From: an uncultured Lachnospiraceae bacterium
Lineage (GTDB): Bacteria > Bacillota > Clostridia > Lachnospirales > Lachnospiraceae
Direction: 5' to 3'
Assembly: GCA_910584965.1 (NCBI GenBank)
Contig: CAJUDZ010000004.1
Span: 177,770 to 194,804, forward strand
DNA length: 17,035 bases
A model generated the notes under the pieces. The model saw only the letters and a program-made list of their open reading frames with translations. It was not told where the DNA came from and searched no databases. The stretch's first letter is position 1; each line of letters starts with the position of its first letter. The translations under genes were made by a program, and so were the position numbers. Shown piece after piece: positions 1-7,710 of this stretch.

Positions 1-182
1 TAATAACCGCATACCAAACAAATGGCGCTTTGCGCCGCTTGTTTGGCTTTTGCGGACTTTTTCTCACTCGCAAACACGCGCTTTCGCGCTCTTTGTCCGA
101 GTTCCTCGGACGTTTGCTCGTTAATAACCGCATACCAAACAAATGGCGCTTTGCGCCGCTTGTTTGGCTTTTGCGGTTATTA
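1..182. repeat. Palindromic repeat block with a duplicated 55-bp hairpin unit
   Basis: A 55-bp sequence at 1-55 recurs without change at 122-176. Each copy folds on itself: CCAAACAA pairs with TTGTTTGG and GGCGC with GCGCC around a TTT loop. In the second copy the outer arms extend to 11 bp (122-132 with 172-182). The spacer holds another nested palindrome: GCAAAC 70-75 pairs with GTTTGC 112-117 and encloses two small hairpins, CGCG-CTTT-CGCG at 77-88 and GTCCGAG-TTC-CTCGGAC at 95-111, which would give a three-way junction. No credible gene lies here. The block starts at the window edge, so the array may extend further left. Its function is unknown; a dispersed intergenic palindromic element is the simplest reading. 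Confidence 0.85.
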
Positions 183-234
183 TATCATAAGCACTGTTAT
201 TTTTCCAGAGTTTAGGAAAATTTTCAGATAACTA

Positions 235-263
235 TTGAATCCCCTGCGTATATTCTGTAAAAT
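235..263 (+). promoter_or_regulatory. Predicted sigma-A promoter of the DUF1292 gene
   Basis: A TTGAAT -35 box (235-240) and a TAAAAT -10 box (258-263) are separated by exactly 17 bp, about 60 bp before the ATG at 322. The -10 box lies inside the palindrome CTGTA-AAA-TACAG (255-267), so a repressor bound there would block it. This is pattern matching only. Confidence 0.55.
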
Positions 264-286
264 ACAGGTGTAGGGTATCCGAGCGC

Positions 287-299
287 ACTGTATTACAGT
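287..299. promoter_or_regulatory. Candidate operator palindrome in the 5' leader
   Basis: ACTGTA-T-TACAGT is a perfect 13-bp palindrome in the leader of the DUF1292 gene. It shares the CTGTA/TACAG half-sites with the palindrome over the -10 box (255-267); the centres are 32 bp apart, about three helical turns. The binding protein is unknown. Confidence 0.35.
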
Positions 300-321
300 C
301 TCAGAAAGGACATGGTTATAA

Positions 322-699
322 ATGATGAAAAAAGAAAATGAACACACTCCGGAAACAGAACCGCTTGACGCCGCGGAAGAAGAAATGACCGTCGATCTCG
401 ACCTGGATGACGGCCGGCACGTGACCTGCTCCATCGTTACCATCCTGACCGTATCGAATCGGGATTATATTGTACTTCTTCCACTGAATGAAAACGGCCG
501 GAACGATAACGGAGAAGTATGGTTTTACCGTTACCTGGAAGACGAGCAGAACCCGGATGAAGAGCCGACGCTCGAATATATCGATGATGATGACGAGTAT
601 GAAGCCGTAGGCGACGCTTTCGACGAATATCTGGACAGCGTTGAATTTGATGAAATGATCGATGAAGAGGACACGGAAGACAATTCACAGGAATCATAA
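322..699 (+). CDS. DUF1292 domain protein
   Basis: This 125-aa acidic protein belongs to the DUF1292 (YrzB-like) family, small cytoplasmic proteins of Bacillota with no established function. The core runs from about residue 25 to 115: DLDDGRHVTC, a strand ending in DYIVLLPLNE, then EVWFYRYLED and a long Asp/Glu-rich tail (YIDDDDEYEAVGDAFDEYLD). The length fits the family. AAGGA at 306-310 precedes the ATG by 11 bases; a second ATG directly follows, so the start may be 322 or 325. It is a single-gene transcription unit with its own promoter and terminator. Relatives often sit near ruvX and Fur-type genes, but those are absent here. Its last six bases overlap the end of the converging helicase gene. 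Confidence 0.85.
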   Translation: MMKKENEHTPETEPLDAAEEEMTVDLDLDDGRHVTCSIVTILTVSNRDYIVLLPLNENGRNDNGEVWFYRYLEDEQNPDEEPTLEYIDDDDEYEAVGDAFDEYLDSVEFDEMIDEEDTEDNSQES

Positions 700-2553
700 T
701 GATTCCAGAAGCGGCTCCAGAAAACGGGAAGGCTTGTCCTTTCCGTTTTCTTTATTGCAGTAAAGAATATGCAGTTCTTTCTGCGCTCTCGTCATTGCCA
801 CATAAAACATACGCCGCTCTTCCTCCAGCGCTTCCGGCGTAACGGCCTGCCTTGACGGCAGCTTTCCTTCGTTCACATCCGGCAGATAAACCGTTTGAAA
901 TTCCAGCCCTTTTGCAGCGTGCATTGTCATCAGACGGACGCCGCCCAGTCTTTTATCCTGAATCCGGTCTTCTGCCTCTTTCTGCTTTTCATTTACGAGT
1001 GCCCGACATTGACTTATGTAGTCATTCAATTCTTCGAAGCTGCCGAACCGTTTGATCTCTTTCTGGAAATCATCCGCAATCCGCAGCAGTTTTCCGCCTT
1101 CCTCGATATGATAGGCTTCTTTCAGATAATCGTCATAGCCGATCACCTGGCGGATATAATTGACGGCCAGCCAGGGACGCATCGTGCCAATCTGTTCCAG
1201 ATCATGAAATAATGTACGGGACACTTCCTGCATATGAATGTCATTCCGATAATAAGTAAGCAGTTCTTTCAGGACAATGGTGCTGTTCCGCGCACAATCC
1301 TTCCGCAGATAGCGCAGCGGCCTGTTCATAAACAGATGAAAAATTTCCCGCTTTCTGTTGCCGTTTGCAAATTCCAGGTAGGCAAGCAGATCTTTAATGA
1401 CAAAATGATCATATCTGCTTTTCAGCGTTTCCTTCATAACAAAAGGAATCCCCCGCAAAAGCAGTTTTTCCGCCAGCATGCTGCACTCATAATTGGTACG
1501 GTATATGACCGCCGCAGCCGAAAGAACCTCCGGCTTTTCATGCAGCGCCGTTTCCTGCAGGGCACAAAGCAGCGCTTCGTACTCTTCTTCCTGATCGGGA
1601 AAAACCTGTATGATAACGCCCGCACCTTTCCCATGCCCTGCGCGAATCTCTTTTGGAAAGCGGCTTTTGTTGGCTTTGATCACCCGCATGGAATTTTCTA
1701 CAATCTGTTCATGGCAGCGGTAATTGACATCCAAAAGCACCTGACGGGCCGACGGATAATCTTTCAGAAACTGCTGCATGATCTCCGGTTTTGCCCCCCG
1801 GAAGCCATAGATGGACTGATCGTCGTCGCCCACAATAAAAAGATTATCCTCCGGCTGTGCCAAAAGCCGGACGATCTGATACTGAAGCGGATTGATATCC
1901 TGAAATTCATCCACCAGCACATAGGAATACTTTTTCTGCCACTCTTTCAGGACCTGAGGATTTTCCCGAAACAGTTTCAGGCATAAAAGCCCCATATCGT
2001 CAAAATCCATTTTGAGAAATTCCAGAAGATATTCGTTATAATCACGATAAATATCCTGCAATTCTTTTTTTGAAAATACGTCTTCCGCCAGCCCGTCAAA
2101 ACATTCCCCGTTGTTTTTTACCTGGCCGATCAGCTGCATCAGCGCATCTATTTTCTCATTTTCCGCGAGCAGCGGCGTCATGGGCAGTTGTAATATCTGC
2201 GCCAGAAGGTTTCTTTTCTGTGTTTCGCTAATCAGGGTAAACTGACGATATTGTCCGGTCTGTTTCAGGATAGAATAAAAGATTGCGTGGAAAGTGCCAA
2301 AAACGACGAAGGAGCCCGAACCGGCGCCTTTTATCAGTCTGTGAAACCGTTGCTGCATCTCACCTGCCGCCGCTCTGGTAAATGTGATGACCAGTATCCG
2401 GGACGGCTCCACACCGCATTCCGCAATCAGATAGCGGATGCGCTGTGTAATTGTGAAAGTCTTACCGCTCCCCGGCCCGGCAAGCACCTGCATCGGGCCG
2501 GAAGTGAACGTAATAGCTTCCTGTTGTCTGGAATTTATCTTGATATCAGGCAT
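694..2553 (-). CDS. UvrD/Rep-family ATP-dependent DNA helicase
   Basis: A 619-aa superfamily 1A helicase, expected to unwind DNA 3' to 5' in repair or replication restart. Motifs occur in order: Q motif NSRQQEAI (7-14), Walker A AGPGSGKT (25-32), Ia ITFTRAAA (about 56-63), Walker B DEFQD (215-219), motif III GDDDQSIYGFRGA (242-254), motif IV VNYR (276-279), motif V MTMHAAKGLEF (542-552) and motif VI MFYVAMTRAQ (582-591). It is about 100 residues shorter than typical PcrA or UvrD and ends soon after motif VI, so it lacks their long C-terminal tail. It is probably a paralogue rather than pcrA itself. The ATG overlaps the end of gltX by 8 bp and the Shine-Dalgarno is weak, which suggests translational coupling. 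No minus-strand terminator is visible after the stop. Confidence 0.92.
   Translation of the reverse strand: MPDIKINSRQQEAITFTSGPMQVLAGPGSGKTFTITQRIRYLIAECGVEPSRILVITFTRAAAGEMQQRFHRLIKGAGSGSFVVFGTFHAIFYSILKQTGQYRQFTLISETQKRNLLAQILQLPMTPLLAENEKIDALMQLIGQVKNNGECFDGLAEDVFSKKELQDIYRDYNEYLLEFLKMDFDDMGLLCLKLFRENPQVLKEWQKKYSYVLVDEFQDINPLQYQIVRLLAQPEDNLFIVGDDDQSIYGFRGAKPEIMQQFLKDYPSARQVLLDVNYRCHEQIVENSMRVIKANKSRFPKEIRAGHGKGAGVIIQVFPDQEEEYEALLCALQETALHEKPEVLSAAAVIYRTNYECSMLAEKLLLRGIPFVMKETLKSRYDHFVIKDLLAYLEFANGNRKREIFHLFMNRPLRYLRKDCARNSTIVLKELLTYYRNDIHMQEVSRTLFHDLEQIGTMRPWLAVNYIRQVIGYDDYLKEAYHIEEGGKLLRIADDFQKEIKRFGSFEELNDYISQCRALVNEKQKEAEDRIQDKRLGGVRLMTMHAAKGLEFQTVYLPDVNEGKLPSRQAVTPEALEEERRMFYVAMTRAQKELHILYCNKENGKDKPSRFLEPLLESL
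720..756 (+). terminator. Intrinsic terminator of the DUF1292 gene, inside the helicase gene
   Basis: A 13-bp stem (720-732 with 738-750, one G-U wobble, loop CTTGT) is followed by TTTATT. It is oriented for plus-strand transcripts and begins 21 bases after the DUF1292 stop. All of it lies within the C-terminal coding part of the minus-strand helicase. Confidence 0.75.
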
Positions 2554-4000
2554 TCTGTAACTTTTCGATTCCCTTTCTGATTCTGTTAAGAGACTCTTCT
2601 TTTCCCAAAATCTCCATAATCTCCGTCGCGCCGGCAGGCGTCATCTGTTTGCCGGATACGGCAGTTCTGATGGGCCACATCACATAGCCGTTCTTACATC
2701 CTTTGCGGGACACATAATCCGTCAGCGTTTGATACAGGGCGTCGTTACCGTAATCTTCCTGTTCTTCCAGAATGGGAAGCAGTTCCTTTAAAACTTCCAA
2801 AGAAGATTCTTCGTTGGTTTTCATCTTCTTATGAGCATACATCGCCGTATCATATTCCGGCAGCACCTCAAAGAAATCTACCATTTCCCGGATATCCGGG
2901 AAAATTTCGATTCTCGTCTTGACCATCGCGGCAATTTTGCGCAGATCAAACTCTTTTGTCAGGACTTCTTTTAAATAAGGCTCTGCCATTTCATAGAACC
3001 TGTCGAAATCCATCGCCTTCATATATTCCCCGTTCATCCATTTCAGTTTCGTATAATCAAAAACCGCCGGAGATTTGGAAATATGAAGATAATCAAATTT
3101 CTCCACCAACTGTTCCAATGAGAAAATTTCTTCCGTTCCTTCCGGACTCCAGCCAAGAAGCGCTACAAAATTAACCACCGCTTCCGATAAAAAGCCCTGT
3201 TCGATCAAATCTTCATAAGAAGAATGACCGCATCGTTTGGACAGCTTATGATGTTCTTCATCCGTGATTAACGGACAGTGAACGTATTTGGGCACGTCCC
3301 ATCCAAAAGCCTCATAAAGGCGGTTATATTTGGGAGAAGAAGAAAGATACTCGTTCCCCCGCACAACATGCGTGATTCCCATCAGATGGTCGTCCACAAC
3401 ATTAGCGAAATTGTATGTCGGGAATCCGTCGGATTTGATTAAAATCATATCGTCCAGTTCCGCGTTGTCCACGGAAATATCCCCATAAATATCATCGTGA
3501 AAAACCGTCGTCCCTTCCGTCGGGTTATTCTGCCTGATGACATATGGCATTCCGGTTTTCAGATTCGCTTCCACTTCTTCTTTTGATAAATGCAGACAAT
3601 GTTTGTCATAAATATTGATTTCTTTTCCCGCCACTTCCCTTGTCAGCGTGGCAAGCCGCTCTTTATCACAGAAACAATAATAGGCTTCGCCTTTCTCCAC
3701 AAGTTCTTTTGCATATTTCAGATAAATTCCCTGAGCCTGCCGTTCGCTCTGCACATAGGGGCCGACGCCTTTGTCTTTGTCCGGGCCTTCGTCGTGAAGC
3801 AGCCCTGTTTTTTCCAGCGTGCGGTAGATAATCTCAACCGCTCCTTCCACATAGCGCTCCTGGTCGGTGTCTTCAATTCTCAAAATAAAATCGCCGCCCT
3901 CGTGCTTTGCGATCAAATAGGCATAAAGCGCCGTCCGAAGATTGCCGACGTGCATCCGCCCTGTAGGACTCGGCGCATATCTGGTTCTGATTTTCTGCAT
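2546..4000 (-). CDS. gltX: Glutamyl-tRNA synthetase
   Basis: This class I aminoacyl-tRNA synthetase charges tRNA with glutamate in the cytoplasm, and in many Bacillota also tRNA-Gln before amidation; discrimination cannot be judged here. The catalytic core is clear: RYAPSPTGRMHVGN at 7-20 holds the HIGH-type motif (as MHVG) and HKLSKR at 251-256 is the KMSKS-type loop. RIEDTDQERY and the HVVRGNEY segment are typical of the family. The length of 484 aa is normal. The frame stays open to an ATG at 4051, but ATG 4000 was chosen because AAGGAG lies upstream and the conserved N-terminus begins there; the extra 17 residues (SGDSKREKKQ...) look like translated leader. It sits between the hydrogenase and the helicase in one minus-strand train. 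Confidence 0.95.
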   Translation of the reverse strand: MQKIRTRYAPSPTGRMHVGNLRTALYAYLIAKHEGGDFILRIEDTDQERYVEGAVEIIYRTLEKTGLLHDEGPDKDKGVGPYVQSERQAQGIYLKYAKELVEKGEAYYCFCDKERLATLTREVAGKEINIYDKHCLHLSKEEVEANLKTGMPYVIRQNNPTEGTTVFHDDIYGDISVDNAELDDMILIKSDGFPTYNFANVVDDHLMGITHVVRGNEYLSSSPKYNRLYEAFGWDVPKYVHCPLITDEEHHKLSKRCGHSSYEDLIEQGFLSEAVVNFVALLGWSPEGTEEIFSLEQLVEKFDYLHISKSPAVFDYTKLKWMNGEYMKAMDFDRFYEMAEPYLKEVLTKEFDLRKIAAMVKTRIEIFPDIREMVDFFEVLPEYDTAMYAHKKMKTNEESSLEVLKELLPILEEQEDYGNDALYQTLTDYVSRKGCKNGYVMWPIRTAVSGKQMTPAGATEIMEILGKEESLNRIRKGIEKLQNA

Positions 4001-4051
4001 GGTATATTGTACTCCTTCTTGTTTCTTCTCTCTTTTACTGTCTCCGCTCAT

Positions 4052-5536
4052 TTACTGCTTCTGTTTATCCGGTATCTTCTGTTCGGCGGAGGCTTTAAAA
4101 CTGCCAACGGCTTTTGCCGCCTGCGGAATCGCGATATTCGTCCCGGCCCCGGCGATACAGCCGCCCGGACAGGCCATTCCTTCAATCAGACAGCCGTTCT
4201 TCTTACCCGCTTTGGCAAGCATCAGCATTTTCCGGCATTCGGACAGGCTTTCCGCATGTTCGATATGCACCTCCACATCCGGATAATACTCCCGGACGCA
4301 TTCCTCTATGGCGTTTGCCACGCCGCCGGCAACACCGTAACCACGCCCCGCTCCCGTAGCGCCTTTCAGCTCATCTAACGCCTGAATTTCTTTTAATAAG
4401 ATGCCTTTCGCTTCAAACATGCCGGCCAGTTCTTCAAAAGTTATGACGAAATCTACATCCGAACGGATCGTCCTTCTGGAAGCCTCCAGTTTCTTGGAAG
4501 CACAGGGGCCGATAAAGACTACTTTCGCGTCGGGATGTTCTTCTTTAATAACACGCGCCGTCGCCACCATCGGCGTCAGGGCATTGGATATTTTATCGAG
4601 CGTCTCCGGGAAAAACTTCTTCGCCAGCATCGACCATGACGGACAGCAGGATGTCAGGCTGAAAGGCAGTCTGCCGGTTGCAACCTCTTTCGCATAATGC
4701 TCCGCTTCCGCCAGCGCGCCCATATCCGCACCGATGGCAGTCTCGTAGACATCGGCAAATCCTAGTTCTTTCAATGCGGTCTTTAACATATCCGGCGTTA
4801 CTTCCGCACCGAACTGCCCCGCAAAAGCCGGCGCTACCTGTGCGATGATCTTCTGGCCGGACTGTAAGGCACGAATCAGCTGAAAAATCTGCGATTTATC
4901 GGCAATCGCACCGAACGGGCAATTCACCATGCACTGGCCGCAGGATACACACAACGCATCGTCAATAACAGCCCTGCCCTTTTCATCATTTTTAATCGCA
5001 TTGACGCCGCAGGCCGCGGCACACGGCCTCACCTGATGGGAAATCGCGTCATAGGGGCAGATCGCCTTGCATTTTCCGCACCTGATGCACTTTTCCTGAT
5101 CGATCACGGACTTCCCGTTTTTCATGGAGATTGCATCCCGCGGGCAGACTTCCCTGCAGGGGTGCGCTACACATCCCATACATTTATCCGTCACCTGATA
5201 ACGGTTTTCCGGGCAGGCATTGCAGGCCGATGGGATAACCTGCATCAGCGGCGGTTCATAATATTTCTCGGATATATTGCTCTCTTCCAGTCCCTGTGTC
5301 ACATGGACGGGCTGATTTTCCGGCCGCAGGGAGAGCCCCATTGCCAGCCGGATGCGCTCCCGCACTATGGCCCTTTCCCTGTATATGCTCTCATATTCCG
5401 ATTCATCGTAATCGACGATCTTATAGGGAAGAGCTTCCACATCGTCTTTTAAATTTTTCGAAGTATACGCCAGATTGGCAACTTCTTTGAAAATCCGTCG
5501 ACGGTTCTTTCGAACCTGGGTATCTATTCCTCTCAT
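4052..5536 (-). CDS. Monomeric [FeFe] hydrogenase, probably group B
   Basis: A 494-aa iron-only hydrogenase that interconverts H2 with protons and electrons, probably with ferredoxin. The N-terminal third carries 4Fe-4S motifs: CNAC (105-108), CMGCVAHPCREVC (119-131), CIRCGKCKAIC (150-160), CAAAC (172-176) and CVSCGQCMVNC (196-206). The H-cluster motifs follow: L1 TSCCPSW (295-301), L2 GPCASKK (343-349) and L3 EGMACPGGCIAGAG (452-465). L2 has Gly where well-studied group A enzymes have Met in MPCxxK, and L3 lacks the usual GGGQP ending, which favours group B. The frame extends to a TTG at 5572, but ATG 5536 has GTGAGG eight bases upstream and lies downstream of a possible promoter. No maturase genes (hydE, hydF, hydG) are in the window. 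Confidence 0.9.
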   Translation of the reverse strand: MRGIDTQVRKNRRRIFKEVANLAYTSKNLKDDVEALPYKIVDYDESEYESIYRERAIVRERIRLAMGLSLRPENQPVHVTQGLEESNISEKYYEPPLMQVIPSACNACPENRYQVTDKCMGCVAHPCREVCPRDAISMKNGKSVIDQEKCIRCGKCKAICPYDAISHQVRPCAAACGVNAIKNDEKGRAVIDDALCVSCGQCMVNCPFGAIADKSQIFQLIRALQSGQKIIAQVAPAFAGQFGAEVTPDMLKTALKELGFADVYETAIGADMGALAEAEHYAKEVATGRLPFSLTSCCPSWSMLAKKFFPETLDKISNALTPMVATARVIKEEHPDAKVVFIGPCASKKLEASRRTIRSDVDFVITFEELAGMFEAKGILLKEIQALDELKGATGAGRGYGVAGGVANAIEECVREYYPDVEVHIEHAESLSECRKMLMLAKAGKKNGCLIEGMACPGGCIAGAGTNIAIPQAAKAVGSFKASAEQKIPDKQKQ

Positions 5537-5560
5537 ACGCATGACCTCACTTGTATCTCT

Positions 5561-5589
5561 ATTTTTGCACAAACCCGGACGGAAGTCAA
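5561..5589 (-). promoter_or_regulatory. Possible internal promoter before the hydrogenase
   Basis: On the minus strand TTGACT (5584-5589) and AAAAAT (5561-5566) are 17 bp apart in the 56-bp gap between the permease stop and the hydrogenase ATG. The -35 box is good and the -10 box matches only 4 of 6. It could express the hydrogenase, gltX and helicase separately from the transporter. Confidence 0.4.
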
Positions 5590-5592
5590 CCG

Positions 5593-7710
5593 CTACGCTT
5601 TCCGCCTCCGAAACCAGATGGCAAAACCGGTCAGCAAAAGAAATACCGGTATGATAACCACCGATAACAGACCGACGATCGCCGCGCTTCTTGTGGAAAA
5701 AGTCATCCGGGCGGAATAAGACTTCATCGGAATCAGAATCGTGCTTTCCTGTTCCGTAAGTCCGCCTGCAATACCGCCAAACGCTTTTATGTTATTGCCC
5801 GGCACGATGCTGTCCGCGTCTTCGGTAAAAAACAGTTCCGCCGCCACAATAACGCCTTTGGAAATCCGGTTACCGCCAACCGTCTTTTCCGCACGGACCG
5901 CAATGACAAACGGCCCCTCCGTATCTCCTTCTTTTTTTCTGAAATCCGTCTCCGTTTCCAGTTCCTTCTGATCGTAAGACTTATTATAGGAAGCCTCGCT
6001 CGTCTCAAGCAGAGGAACGTAGAAAATATCCTGCGCGGCATCATCATAAATCAGCCCCTGAGCATAAGGCGCAAACACAATAGAATCGGAAATGTTTTCC
6101 GTCATTTCGTCATAATCCACCTTTGGAAACAACAAGTACGGAATCTGTCCGTAATAATAATCCGGGTTTCCCTCCAGTATAACGCCGTTCAGCAAAGAAA
6201 TTCCGTAATAGTCAAGAATCCGCTGAAAATTAGGCAGCTCCGCATCCGTCCAGGCCGGAATAATAACGGCATTTCCTCCCTTTTCCAGATAATCGATTAT
6301 TTTATCCACATCATCGTCCGAATAATCGTTCAGCGGCGCGTTTATAATGACCGCCTGCGCATCCTCCGGCACGCTTTCTTCCGATAACAGCAAAAGCGGC
6401 AGACACTCGATATTTTTCTTCTGAATCGCCTGCCTGAACTGTGCTTCCAGCTCCAGTTCGTCGTGCCCGCTGACTACATACAGCCTGGGCATTGCATCCG
6501 TCGTGACATATTCCAGCGCTGAAACGATCTGCCCTTCCCCGTCATATCCGGTGATCTGATATTCATAATAGGAATAATATTCATATCCGTAAATCTCATA
6601 ATATTCCACGACTCTGCTGCGGTTCGGACCGACGACGATCAGACTGTTTGACCCCGGCTCCGTTTCGGCATAATTAGAATAAAACTGCGGATTGACAAGC
6701 GGATCCACATACGTCACCGCAATATGTTCCGACAGGGCCTCCATCCGCCTGAGCGTTTTGTCCAGATTTGCGTCTTTATATTCCTCATTCACCATTACAT
6801 AGATATGGATATCTTCAGACAATTCCGACAAATACGCTTTCGTTTCTTCCGTCAGCGTATACAGTTTATTTGAAGTGACATCCAGAGACCGTACCGATTC
6901 GGGCAGTCTGTCCGCCAACACATTGACCACAACAGTCAGTAATGCCGTCAATATGAGGATGCCTGCGCGGTATGCGCTGATTCCGATTCCTCTGCCGGAT
7001 ACGCTGTATCTGCGTTTCTGAATGGACTGTGTCGTACAGAACAGAAAAAACAAAGCAAGCGAAACATAATAAACGACGGACGGCACATACAGGCTTCCTT
7101 CCGTCATCGCATCGAACCGCCCCGCCATATCAAAAAAAGAAAGCATCCGGGTCAGCAGATTTCCCGTCTGAGAAATCATACTGCAGATCCCTGTCATCAA
7201 ATATCCAAGAAACAACACAATAAAAGTCAGAACCGCCGCGATCACCGGACTTTCGGTCAGGGAGGAGATAAATAATCCTGCCGCCAGCGCAAACGCCCCA
7301 TACAGAAAAAAACCGAGTAAGGCCGTATAGGATACGCCCATCTGAAAATCTCCGAAAAAGGACAATACAAGAGGCACGATTCCCATCACAAAAGCAGGAA
7401 CCGCGTAGACCGTCAGAAGCGCAAGATACTTTCCAAATACGATTTTCCCGACCGATACGGGCGCGGTCAGAATCAACTGGTCTGTTTTCAGCTTCCTGTC
7501 TTCCGCCAGGCTACGCATCGTCAGAATGGGAATCGCAAACTGGAATAAAAAAATGCTCCCCTGCAATGCGTAAGCAATGCTCGATTCCCCGTAAAGCATA
7601 ACAAAATAAGTAAAGTAAATTCCCATGAGCAGCAATGTTGCCGCAAGATACAGCCAGCCGATAAAAGAATGGAAAAAAGCCCGTACTTCTCTTTTATAAA
7701 TCGCCGCCAT
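5593..7710 (-). CDS. Fused GldF/GldG-type ABC transporter permease
   Basis: A 705-aa membrane protein joining two parts that are separate in Bacteroidota gliding loci. Residues 1 to about 240 form an ABC-2 permease with about six membrane spans (start MAAIYKREVRAFFHSFIGWL). A further span near 250-270 anchors a large extracytoplasmic GldG-like domain of about 400 residues, with conserved LDVTSNKLYTLTEETKAYL and YVVSGHDELEL. A final span near 677-699 ends in RRRKA. The substrate is unknown. The start at 7710 has a GAGGAGG ribosome site just upstream; the frame extends to 7752. It overlaps the ATPase gene by 17 bp, so the two are surely co-expressed. A tyrosine-rich run sits in the extracytoplasmic domain. 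Confidence 0.85.
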   Translation of the reverse strand: MAAIYKREVRAFFHSFIGWLYLAATLLLMGIYFTYFVMLYGESSIAYALQGSIFLFQFAIPILTMRSLAEDRKLKTDQLILTAPVSVGKIVFGKYLALLTVYAVPAFVMGIVPLVLSFFGDFQMGVSYTALLGFFLYGAFALAAGLFISSLTESPVIAAVLTFIVLFLGYLMTGICSMISQTGNLLTRMLSFFDMAGRFDAMTEGSLYVPSVVYYVSLALFFLFCTTQSIQKRRYSVSGRGIGISAYRAGILILTALLTVVVNVLADRLPESVRSLDVTSNKLYTLTEETKAYLSELSEDIHIYVMVNEEYKDANLDKTLRRMEALSEHIAVTYVDPLVNPQFYSNYAETEPGSNSLIVVGPNRSRVVEYYEIYGYEYYSYYEYQITGYDGEGQIVSALEYVTTDAMPRLYVVSGHDELELEAQFRQAIQKKNIECLPLLLLSEESVPEDAQAVIINAPLNDYSDDDVDKIIDYLEKGGNAVIIPAWTDAELPNFQRILDYYGISLLNGVILEGNPDYYYGQIPYLLFPKVDYDEMTENISDSIVFAPYAQGLIYDDAAQDIFYVPLLETSEASYNKSYDQKELETETDFRKKEGDTEGPFVIAVRAEKTVGGNRISKGVIVAAELFFTEDADSIVPGNNIKAFGGIAGGLTEQESTILIPMKSYSARMTFSTRSAAIVGLLSVVIIPVFLLLTGFAIWFRRRKA

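Noticed and set aside
1..182. Possible CRISPR array or start of one
   Set aside because: Only two copies are visible, the unit is 55 bp and strongly palindromic, the spacer is itself palindromic, and no cas genes are present.
22..231. Plus-strand open frame over the repeat block
   Set aside because: It is made of palindromic repeat sequence, has no ribosome site and no protein-like composition.
1234..1986. 250-aa plus-strand open frame
   Set aside because: It lies antisense to the helicase, whose motifs are all intact; it has no recognisable domain.
4001..4051. Upstream start for gltX giving 17 extra residues
   Set aside because: No ribosome site there, whereas AAGGAG precedes ATG 4000 and the conserved N-terminus begins there.
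3590..4378. 262-aa plus-strand open frame across the gltX/hydrogenase junction
   Set aside because: Antisense shadow of two well-supported genes; composition is that of reverse-complement coding sequence.
5537..5572. TTG start for the hydrogenase
   Set aside because: It lies within or upstream of the likely promoter and lacks a ribosome site; ATG 5536 has a well-spaced GTGAGG.
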